From positions 1 to 36,493 of the forward strand of contig NZ_CALHGG010000024.1 in assembly GCF_938029845.1 (NCBI RefSeq): 36,493 nucleotides of DNA, in the 5' to 3' direction. Positions 7,957 through 14,421 of the stretch are shown piece after piece (the first letter of the stretch is position 1; every line of letters begins with the position of its first letter). The position numbers were made by a program, and so were the translations under genes. Source of the stretch: an uncultured Capnocytophaga sp. (GTDB lineage Bacteria; Bacteroidota; Bacteroidia; Flavobacteriales; Flavobacteriaceae). Below the pieces are notes generated by a model. That model saw nothing but the letters and a program-made list of their open reading frames with translations, was not told the DNA's origin and did not search any database.

Positions 7957-9714
7957 TTAGGAGGCAAACTGCATGTCATAGAGATTCTTATAGTATCCAT
8001 TGGTTATCCTAAGGAGTTCATCATGAGTGCCTTCTTCTACTATATTTCCCTTGTTCATTACAATAATTTTATCTGCTTTGCGTATGGTAGAAAGCCTATG
8101 GGCGATAACGATAGAGGTACGTCCTTGGGTGATTTTCTCAGTGGCTTGTTGTAGGAGCTTTTCTGAATGGGAATCTACTGAAGCGGTAGCTTCGTCAAGA
8201 ATAAGTATCTTTGGCTTGTGTACATAAGCACGAAGGAAAGAGATGAGTTGGCGTTGACCAGCTGAAAGCACGGCTCCGCGCTCTTTTACATCGAAGAAAT
8301 AGCCGTTGGGCAACTGCTCTATAAAGTCATGTATACCAATCTCTTTGGCGGCTTCTTTTACTTGTTCTAAAGTAATACGTTCGTCTCCTAAGGTGATATT
8401 GTAATAGATACTGTTGGCAAATAAGAATACATCTTGGAGGACAACACCTATTTGCTGGCGATAGCTCTCTAAATTGTAATCATCACAGTTTATTCCATCG
8501 ATTAATATCTGTCCTGAAGTAATATGGTAGAATCTTGTAAGTAATTGTATTACAGTAGATTTTCCTGCTCCTGTAGCGCCGACAAAGGCAATGGTTTGTC
8601 CTTTTTTGGCTTCGAAGCTGATCCCATGAAGGATTTCTTCTTCCTTTTTGTAAGCAAAGGTAACGTTCTCAAAACGAATGTCTCCTTCTATTTGTCGGTG
8701 ATGTCCCTTGCTGAAATCTTCTTGGCTTTCCTTGCTTTCTTCCATGATGTCAAACACACGACCAGAGGCAACCATACCCATTTGCAATACTGTGAATTTG
8801 TCAGCAATATGTCGAAGTGGGCGATAGAGTTCTTGTACTAATTGGACAAACATGAATATCACACCTAAACTCGCCATTTCATGGTGGGCAACTTGTAGAC
8901 CTCCATACCAAATGACTAAAGCAATAGCCAAGGAACTAAGTACTTCAGCAATAGGAAAGTAGATTGAGTTTTGGAGGATATTTCTTAACCACGCCTTTTC
9001 GTGTTTTTTATTAATTTCTTTAAAGGCTTTATATTCCTCCTCTTCTCGGTTGAAGAGTTGTACTACCTTAATCCCACTGATACGTTCTTGTACAAAAGAG
9101 TTCAAGTTGGCTACCTCTCGCCGGATATCGGTAAAGGCGGCCTTACTCGCTTTTTGGAATACATGAGTAGCATATATAATAATAGGTAAGGTGAGAAAGG
9201 TGAGTAGAGACAACTTCCAGTCTGTTAGTAACATAAGTGACATGATTAAGGTCATCTTGAGTACATCTGAGATGATCTCAAAGAGTCCTGCACTGAAGAT
9301 CTCCCCAATACGCTCCAAATCATTTACCGCACGAGTGATAAGTACTCCTACTGAGGATTGGTTATGGTACTTCATATTGAAGCGAAGCATGAGGGAAAAT
9401 AGTTTTTTGCGAATATCATAGATGACCGCTTGCCCTATCCAACCAGAATAGTAAGCAAACGAAATCTGGGAAATGATCTCTGAGATTAGTATAGCCACCA
9501 GTAGCATACTTGCGTATAATAAGCCATTATAGTCTTTGGGTACTATGTAGTTATTGATGATTTCCTTGGATATATAGGCTCTTAAAGAACTTGCCCCAGA
9601 GATAAATATAGCCAAAAAAGACACTAATGTAAAGGTCCATTTATAGGGTTTGGCATATGAGAAAAGTTTCCGTAGGATAGAAATATCGGTATTTTTGGTT
9701 TTTTGTTGAGTCAT
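7957..9714 (-). CDS. ABC exporter, fused permease and ATPase (MsbA/Sav1866 type)
   Basis: A 585-residue half-transporter that would work as a homodimer in the inner membrane. Residues about 25-310 form the six-helix type I exporter domain. The ATPase follows: Walker A GATGAGKST (379-387), Q-loop Gln427, signature LSAGQRQL (483-490, with Ala in place of the usual Gly), Walker B ILILDEATAS (503-512) and switch His539. This architecture is shared by lipid flippases (MsbA) and multidrug exporters, and the substrate cannot be assigned. The gene stands alone, transcribed from its own promoter and divergent from yqeY. Confidence 0.92.
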   Translation of the reverse strand: MTQQKTKNTDISILRKLFSYAKPYKWTFTLVSFLAIFISGASSLRAYISKEIINNYIVPKDYNGLLYASMLLVAILISEIISQISFAYYSGWIGQAVIYDIRKKLFSLMLRFNMKYHNQSSVGVLITRAVNDLERIGEIFSAGLFEIISDVLKMTLIMSLMLLTDWKLSLLTFLTLPIIIYATHVFQKASKAAFTDIRREVANLNSFVQERISGIKVVQLFNREEEEYKAFKEINKKHEKAWLRNILQNSIYFPIAEVLSSLAIALVIWYGGLQVAHHEMASLGVIFMFVQLVQELYRPLRHIADKFTVLQMGMVASGRVFDIMEESKESQEDFSKGHHRQIEGDIRFENVTFAYKKEEEILHGISFEAKKGQTIAFVGATGAGKSTVIQLLTRFYHITSGQILIDGINCDDYNLESYRQQIGVVLQDVFLFANSIYYNITLGDERITLEQVKEAAKEIGIHDFIEQLPNGYFFDVKERGAVLSAGQRQLISFLRAYVHKPKILILDEATASVDSHSEKLLQQATEKITQGRTSIVIAHRLSTIRKADKIIVMNKGNIVEEGTHDELLRITNGYYKNLYDMQFAS

Positions 9715-9772
9715 TTTAATTGGTAAATCAAATCTTGCAATTTTCTAGAACTATGTTCTTAGTGTTGTGCGG

Positions 9773-9780
9773 CAAAGGTA
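9773..9780 (-). promoter_or_regulatory. Bacteroidota promoter core for the ABC exporter
   Basis: The minus strand reads TACCTTTG, an exact TAnnTTTG match about 59 nt before the exporter start. It is divergent from the promoter at 9869-9876, and the gap between the two genes (9715-9917) holds nothing else recognisable. Confidence 0.6.
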
Positions 9781-9868
9781 CAAAAAATATTAGAATTGGA
9801 AAGAATTACAAACTTGTTTTTACCTAGAACAAAAATAAAAAATATTTTCTTAGTTTCGAAAAAAGATG

Positions 9869-9876
9869 TAACTTTG
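9869..9876 (+). promoter_or_regulatory. Bacteroidota promoter core for yqeY and tRNA-Arg
   Basis: TAACTTTG, an exact TAnnTTTG match, 41 nt before the chosen start of the YqeY-like protein. The box at the -33 distance is TTTC. The tRNA-Arg gene begins only 21 nt after the yqeY stop and has no separate promoter visible, so both may share this start. Confidence 0.6.
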
Positions 9877-9917
9877 CACCTGTAATAGTGCTAGATTGTA
9901 TTTACAAAAATTTTACA

Positions 9918-10367
9918 ATGAGTTTAGAAGCAAAAATAATGGAAGCCCTTAAGGAGGCTATGAAAGCCAAAGATACCATTGCTTTGGAGTCCTTACGAGC
10001 TGTAAAATCAGCTATATTACTGGCTAAAACAGAAGCTAAGGCAGGAGATTCCCTTTCAGAAGAAGATGAAATAAAGCTCTTACAACGTCTTGTAAAACAG
10101 CGTAAGGAGAGTGCTGACCTTTATCAGAAACAAGGTAGAGAGGATTTGGCTGATCCAGAATTGGCACAGGCAGAAATTATAGCTAAGTTTCTCCCTGAGC
10201 AACTTTCCGAGGAGAAAGTGGAGGCTATTATTAAGGAAATTGTAGCCCGTGTGGGAGCTTCAAGTATGAAAGAGATGGGTAAGGTAATCAGCGAGGCTAA
10301 CAAAGAGCTTGCAGGCAAGGCCGATGGTAAGCTTATAGCTGCTGTAGTTAAGAAAGTATTGTCATAA
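9918..10367 (+). CDS. GatB/YqeY domain-containing protein
   Basis: A 149-residue protein of the YqeY family, related to the C-terminal tRNA-binding helical domain of GatB. It starts MSLEAKIMEALKEAMKAKDT. The typical LRAVKSAILLAKTEA segment and the C-terminal KADGKLIAAVVKKVL helix are both visible. An upstream in-frame ATG at 9888 would add 10 poorly conserved residues lying only about 12 nt after the promoter, so I chose 9918. The cellular role of free-standing YqeY is not settled. It directly precedes tRNA-Arg, a suggestive but not conclusive neighbour. Confidence 0.9.
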   Translation: MSLEAKIMEALKEAMKAKDTIALESLRAVKSAILLAKTEAKAGDSLSEEDEIKLLQRLVKQRKESADLYQKQGREDLADPELAQAEIIAKFLPEQLSEEKVEAIIKEIVARVGASSMKEMGKVISEANKELAGKADGKLIAAVVKKVLS

Positions 10368-10388
10368 TATATTTATCATTTCACAAAA

Positions 10389-10462
10389 GGCCGCGTAGTT
10401 CAACTGGATAGAATATCAGATTTCGGCTCTGAGGGTTAGGGGTTCGAAGCCTCTCGCGGTCA
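10389..10462 (+). tRNA. tRNA-Arg (anticodon TCG)
   Basis: A 74-nt cloverleaf. The acceptor GGCCGCG pairs with CGCGGTC (one G-T pair), the D arm is GTTC/GAAT, and the anticodon stem TCAGA/TCTGA encloses loop TTTCGGC with anticodon TCG. The T arm is AGGGG/CCTCT with loop TTCGAAG, and the discriminator is A. CCA is not encoded. It would read CGA-type arginine codons. An 8-bp hairpin (10468-10475 with 10489-10496, loop 13 nt) follows at once and may serve as processing or weak termination signal. Confidence 0.93.
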
Positions 10463-10467
10463 CTAAG

Positions 10468-10496
10468 TGTAACACTCTTTCAATCAATGTGTTACA
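10468..10496 (+). terminator. hairpin after tRNA-Arg, possible weak terminator
   Basis: TGTAACAC and GTGTTACA are exact reverse complements separated by 13 nt and start 5 nt after the tRNA end. The following bases (ACTGTTTTAAGG) contain only a short T run, so termination here would be weak. A processing role is equally possible. Confidence 0.35.
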
Positions 10497-10606
10497 ACTG
10501 TTTTAAGGCTAAAATTTCGTTTGTAATTTCACCAAAACGGCAAGGTAAACGGCTTGTATGCCTTTAATGTTAATTTTTTTTTAATAGGTATTTAGAAAAC
10601 ATTTCG

Positions 10607-10790
10607 TATCTTTGCATTGCAATTCTGCGGATTTGCAATACCTTGGGGGCAGTCATTTTATGATGATTGCCCCCTTAGTATTCTTAGATGTTAAGTAGAG
10701 TAAGAGACAAAATTAATACTAAAGACTGAAGCTCCTATTTATCTAATAAGTTGATTTTTCCATTTAAAGTCTCTTAATGGGAGCTTTTGT
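10607..10790 (+). ncRNA. candidate structured small RNA 1 (pseudoknot-like)
   Basis: No protein gene fits here. A promoter core TATCTTTG lies at 10607-10614 with no clear -33 box. Downstream are three structured parts: ATTGCAA/TTGCAAT (10616-10622 with 10633-10639); a 12-bp G/C-rich hairpin, GGGGGCAGTCAT with ATGATTGCCCCC (10645-10656 with 10663-10674, one G-T pair); and two crossing helices. The first of the crossing helices pairs TAAGAGAC (10701-10708) with GTCTCTTA (10769-10776). The second pairs about 10728-10738 with 10777-10787, with core AAGCTCC/GGAGCTT. The 3' arms abut, as in a coaxial H-type pseudoknot. The second helix is followed by a short T-rich stretch. I do not recognise a known RNA family; 6S-like RNA cannot be excluded. 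Confidence 0.45.
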
Positions 10791-10797
10791 TAAAATC

Positions 10798-10828
10798 TTT
10801 GCTGTTTAGAAATAAAGTTGTACTTTTG
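10798..10828 (+). promoter_or_regulatory. full Bacteroidota promoter for candidate RNA 2
   Basis: TTTG at 10798-10801, then 19 bp, then TACTTTTG at 10821-10828. Both boxes and the spacing fit the Bacteroidota sigma-A consensus exactly. Transcription should start near 10835. No start codon with a plausible gene follows. Confidence 0.75.
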
Positions 10829-10834
10829 TTGTAT

Positions 10835-11036
10835 AGATAATAGTTTTAAAGTTTTTGGGGTATCCCACCAGAGAGCGGGAATGCAATACTATACGCATGT
10901 GATAGTTGTTAAGCCGAGCTTTCACCTTTAAAAGTGTTATTTTTATAGGGCATTGCCCACCAGAGCGTAATAGCGGTATAGTATCCCGAAGCTCACTAAC
11001 TACCTTGAAAGTTAAAATATTCAAGGTAGTTTTTTA
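10835..11036 (+). ncRNA. candidate small RNA 2, about 200 nt
   Basis: A probable transcript bounded by a full promoter (10798-10828) and an intrinsic terminator (10998-11036), with no convincing reading frame. Internal features are an exact 10-nt direct repeat CCCACCAGAG (10864-10873 and 10956-10965) and a 9-bp exact pairing ATACTATAC (10886-10894) with GTATAGTAT (10976-10984). A small GGGC-ATT-GCCC hairpin sits at 10948-10958, and GAGCTT (10916-10921) is complementary to AAGCTC (10989-10994). The last pairing crosses the 9-bp one. The repeats suggest two related structural modules. It does not show the SRP RNA, tmRNA or RNase P signature sequences; a divergent 6S RNA is possible. Confidence 0.55.
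10998..11036 (+). terminator. intrinsic terminator of candidate RNA 2
   Basis: A 12-bp perfect stem AACTACCTTGAA/TTCAAGGTAGTT (10998-11009 with 11020-11031), loop of 10, followed by a T run on the plus strand. There is no T run on the minus-strand side, so it serves the plus-strand transcript. Its 3' arm overlaps the last codons of the convergent HD-domain gene. Confidence 0.85.
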
Positions 11037-11449
11037 TTGTCCAAAAGATAATGATAAGCCTTTAGATATTTATTCAATCGTTGTGTATCTTCCTCTGTGA
11101 TAAAGGTCAGCCTTGTAATATCCATATTATCTTTTAAGTCATTGATTTTGACTTTAGTAGCTAAGGGGTTTTTCTTGATACGTGCTATAAAATGTTGGTA
11201 CGGCTCATCGGGTTGTTTGGTTACACACACTAAAGCTCTGATCACTTCTTCTGAAAACCCCTCTCTTCTAAGGTCTTCAAAAGTCCAAGGTGTATCTTCT
11301 ACTAAATCGTGTAAGATACCGCAAATTTTTTCATTTTCAGTTTGGCCTGCATTCATTACACGGATAAGGTGCAATAGATAGGGTGCTCCTGCTTTATCAG
11401 TTTGCCCTTTATGTGCTTCAAGGGCTATTTGTATGGCTTTTTCTAACAT
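11021..11449 (-). CDS. HD-domain hydrolase, SpoT/MESH1-like
   Basis: A 142-residue single-domain protein resembling the hydrolase half of RelA/SpoT. Visible elements are AHKGQTDKAGAPYLLH (12-27), ILHDLVEDT with His47-Asp48 and the following Glu-Asp (51-52), and KINDLKDNMD (101-110) in place of the SpoT KLADRLHNM segment. These supply the metal ligands His27, His47-Asp48 and Asp104. Small proteins of this type can hydrolyse (p)ppGpp or related nucleotides, but that activity is inferred. It is the last gene of the permease operon, its start overlapping the preceding gene by 32 nt, and its end lies inside the terminator hairpin of the convergent small RNA. Confidence 0.8.
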   Translation of the reverse strand: MLEKAIQIALEAHKGQTDKAGAPYLLHLIRVMNAGQTENEKICGILHDLVEDTPWTFEDLRREGFSEEVIRALVCVTKQPDEPYQHFIARIKKNPLATKVKINDLKDNMDITRLTFITEEDTQRLNKYLKAYHYLLDNKKLP

Positions 11450-13049
11450 AGTTTAAAACTTTTAAAACTAACTTCCTTATAATCAGAAATACAGCAATAA
11501 GCAATAAGATGTGCTGTAGAGGGAAAATATTTATATAAACGAATCCTTGTATAAAATATTCTAATCGAGCACTATAGTCCCAAGGATTTTCAATCCATAC
11601 TTCCCAATAGAAATCGTCCCAGGCAATACGAGAGAATGTAACACATAAAACCCAGTTAAGCACAGCAAACCAAATGAATCGGTGTTTCTTGATAAATAGG
11701 TGGGTTAGGAAAAGGCTTTCAAAAAAGGTAAAGATCAAGCCCGAATAGGCATATATAGAATAATCTTCTTCCATGATGCTGAGTGATAAAAGTTGCTTAT
11801 TATTTTCTCCTTTAAAGATAGGAATCCAGCCCATTTGCCCTGCTATATAACAGAAAATGTTGAGTAGTCCGAAGACTACAACTAAGTAAATTAACCACTT
11901 CCCACCAAATACTTTATAATTACTTTGGGTAAATTTCTTCCTGCTGGCACGTACCAAAAGAGCGGGAATGATAATCATCCAAATACTTACAGCAAGTCCT
12001 GCATAACCGATAGCTGTTACAAATCCATAAGGATAAAGTAGGCTCATTAGTAAAGGGGGAAGGAAAGTAACTAAGGCCGTTTTTATTCTTCCCCATAGGT
12101 GATTGCCGAACTTGAACACGTCTGAAATATAATCAAATAGTCCTAAGGTTACCCCTAAGAAAGAGCTAGCAATAGCCATATAAGCAAAGAAATCAAGTAA
12201 TACACTTATGGATTGTGTAGGAATATATTTGTTCAAGGCTATTAATAGGGTAGCTACATCTCCATTCTTAGCAATGATAGGAGCAAATTCAGATCTTGGT
12301 AAGTTTCCTTGTACAGCTATTTGCCAAGAAATGTAGATTAGTAGCGCCAAAAGCGAACCTATAAGCACGGCATACATGACTTTTTTACCATTTTTGTTAT
12401 AGTAATTCACCAAGGTAGGCACGCAGATATGATATCCGAAAGAAACCAAGCAGGTAGGAATGGCTGAAAGCAGGTAGGGGAGATAGGTAGTGTTGCCTTG
12501 TGCTACCTCATTGAGTAAGATATCGCTTTTGGCGGAGGTAAGTAGCCCTGTGGTGGAGAGAAAAAAGGCAATGACCATTCCTCCAATGAGAATGGTACTT
12601 ATCCGATCTACTGCTTTGGTGGAGATACTGACAAAAAGAGCTAAAGCCAAGCAGAAAAGCAAGGCAGCAAAGGTGTGATTGATAGGAAGATGAGGGGCAA
12701 ACCTTTGGAACAGGCTTTCGGTAATACTTCCTCCTGAAGTGATATAGGCATAGGTGAGTATGTATAGGGTGAAAGCCACCGAGATACCATTGAGGACATT
12801 CCAGCCTCTTCCCAATAGTTGGGTAGTGATGGTATCAAAATTGGCACCTTTCTCAAAGTGCAGATTGGCCTCTAAGAGCATCAAGGCCGATAGGGTGGTT
12901 ATACCCCAAATAAATAGGAATAGGAGTACCGAACCCGTGAACCATATTCCTGACATGGCAGTAGGATTGGCAAGCATCCCTGCTCCTATAGCAGTTCCTG
13001 CAATAATCATTGATCCTCCTAATAGGGAAGGGAGTTTTTGTTTGTTCAT
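11418..13049 (-). CDS. aromatic amino acid permease fused to extra C-terminal membrane domain
   Basis: A 543-residue protein. Residues 1 to about 410 form a complete TyrP/Mtr-type aromatic amino acid permease (Trp_Tyr_perm family, LeuT-like fold, 11 helices), with the TM1 ion/substrate motif GTAIGAGMLANP (18-29). The two paralogues next door end near this point. This copy continues for about 125 residues with three predicted membrane segments, starting around MEEDYSIYAYSGLIF. The junction reads GGAGAA-AATAATAAG. Removing two A's would give GGA GAA TAA, the same Gly-Glu-stop ending as the third paralogue, so the fusion probably arose by a 2-base indel. An ATG at 11774-11772 could start the tail alone (118 residues). 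Substrate (Tyr, Trp or Phe) is unknown. Confidence 0.85.
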   Translation of the reverse strand: MNKQKLPSLLGGSMIIAGTAIGAGMLANPTAMSGIWFTGSVLLFLFIWGITTLSALMLLEANLHFEKGANFDTITTQLLGRGWNVLNGISVAFTLYILTYAYITSGGSITESLFQRFAPHLPINHTFAALLFCLALALFVSISTKAVDRISTILIGGMVIAFFLSTTGLLTSAKSDILLNEVAQGNTTYLPYLLSAIPTCLVSFGYHICVPTLVNYYNKNGKKVMYAVLIGSLLALLIYISWQIAVQGNLPRSEFAPIIAKNGDVATLLIALNKYIPTQSISVLLDFFAYMAIASSFLGVTLGLFDYISDVFKFGNHLWGRIKTALVTFLPPLLMSLLYPYGFVTAIGYAGLAVSIWMIIIPALLVRASRKKFTQSNYKVFGGKWLIYLVVVFGLLNIFCYIAGQMGWIPIFKGENNKQLLSLSIMEEDYSIYAYSGLIFTFFESLFLTHLFIKKHRFIWFAVLNWVLCVTFSRIAWDDFYWEVWIENPWDYSARLEYFIQGFVYINIFPLQHILLLIAVFLIIRKLVLKVLNYVRKSHTNSP

Positions 13050-13115
13050 TCTTAATTTAGAAGTTAAGTTTGTTTCTTTGGTTTAAGCTGTTGTTTATCA
13101 CTGTATGAAGTCTAA

Positions 13116-14342
13116 TCATTGACGACTTACCACTAATTGTACTACAATATTTAGCACTCCCATAGCAATCATAAAATAAATGAGGGGATTCCCACCAAAG
13201 GTACGATAGGTAGTTGCCTGAGGAAACTTCTTTCTACTGGTGCGAACCATTAGAGCGGAAATCATTATGGAGGAGAAACTCACAGCAACCCCTGCATAGG
13301 CAATCGCGGTTACAAACCCATAAGGGTAAAGAAGACTCATCAGTAAAGGGGGTAGGAAGGTGATTAAGGTAGTTTTTGTCCTTCCCCATAAGCTATTGCG
13401 AAAATGGAACAAATCAGCGATATAATCAAAAAGTCCTAAGGTTACTCCTAAGAAAGAACTGGCAATAGCCATATAAGCAAAGAAATCAAGGATAACGCTA
13501 ATGGTCTGGGTTGGTATGTAAGCACTTAGGGCATTCAGAAGTGCTGCTACATCGCCTCCTTTGGCAATTACGGGAGCAAAGGCTTCTCGAGGAAGGTTCC
13601 CTTGTACAGCCATTTGCCATAGTACATATATGAATAAAGCTATTCCTGTACCTATGAGAATGGATTTTATAACAAGTTGGCTGTTTTTGTGATAGTAGCT
13701 TACCAAGCTGGGCAAACATACATGATAACCAAAGGACACCAAGCACATAGGTAGGGCTGAAAGTAGGTAGAGAATATAGGAGGGATCCTCTTGTGCTGTG
13801 GTGTCGAATAGAACAGAGGTCTTCATAGAGCTTAATAGGCCTGTTGTAGAGAGTAAAAAGGCTATAATCATTCCTCCAATGAGGATGGTACTTAATCGGC
13901 TGACAGCCTTGGTGGAGATACTGACAAACAAAGCCAATGCAAAGCAGAAGAGAATAGAACTTCCACTGTGACTAACTCCTAATTGTGGAACAAATTGTTG
14001 CAAAAGATTTTCAGTAATCCCTCCTCCAGAGGTGATATACGCGTAGGTGAGTATATAGAGGGTGAAAGTTACCGCAAGACCATTGGCAATATTCCAGCCT
14101 TTGCCTAAGAGCTGAGTTACCATAGTGTTGAAGTTGGAGCCTTCAGGAAAATGAAGGTTGGCTTCCAAAAGCATAAGCCCTGCCACTACCGTATAGAACC
14201 AAGTGAAGAGTAGCATGACTACCGAACCCAAAAACCAGATGCCTGACATAGAGGTTGGATTGGCTAGCATCCCCGCTCCAATAGCAGTTCCCGCAATAAT
14301 CATAGATCCCCATAATAGGGAAGGAAGTTTTTGTTTGTTCAT
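13116..14342 (-). CDS. aromatic amino acid permease, second tandem copy
   Basis: A 408-residue TyrP/Mtr-type permease that would import an aromatic amino acid with a cation. The first 10 residues (MNKQKLPSLL) are identical to the downstream copy and the TM1 motif GTAIGAGMLANP is unchanged; Trp replaces the Gly at position 11. It ends at NIVVQLVVSRQ, slightly shorter than its paralogues. The 66-nt gap to the next gene has no promoter core, so the copies are co-transcribed. The close N-terminal match suggests recent duplication or gene conversion. Confidence 0.88.
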   Translation of the reverse strand: MNKQKLPSLLWGSMIIAGTAIGAGMLANPTSMSGIWFLGSVVMLLFTWFYTVVAGLMLLEANLHFPEGSNFNTMVTQLLGKGWNIANGLAVTFTLYILTYAYITSGGGITENLLQQFVPQLGVSHSGSSILFCFALALFVSISTKAVSRLSTILIGGMIIAFLLSTTGLLSSMKTSVLFDTTAQEDPSYILYLLSALPMCLVSFGYHVCLPSLVSYYHKNSQLVIKSILIGTGIALFIYVLWQMAVQGNLPREAFAPVIAKGGDVAALLNALSAYIPTQTISVILDFFAYMAIASSFLGVTLGLFDYIADLFHFRNSLWGRTKTTLITFLPPLLMSLLYPYGFVTAIAYAGVAVSFSSIMISALMVRTSRKKFPQATTYRTFGGNPLIYFMIAMGVLNIVVQLVVSRQ

Positions 14343-14421
14343 TATTTGAAAGTTATAAGTATTTAAAGGGGTATAGAATTCAAGAGAGTAAGGGGGGAAT
14401 GGTAATACATAATATCATTGG

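Noticed and set aside
10389..10462. tRNA-Arg as an integration site of a genomic island
   Set aside because: No second copy of the tRNA 3' end was noticed in the window, no integrase lies nearby, and the flanking genes are housekeeping.
10660..10698. A 12-codon frame (MMIAPLVFLDVK) in candidate RNA 1 as a leader peptide
   Set aside because: Its start lies in the loop and 3' arm of a strong hairpin, there is no ribosome-binding context, no run of regulatory codons, and no biosynthetic gene follows.
10806..11024. A 72-codon open frame on the minus strand across candidate RNA 2
   Set aside because: It covers the promoter and terminator of the plus-strand element, has no promoter, and resembles no known protein.
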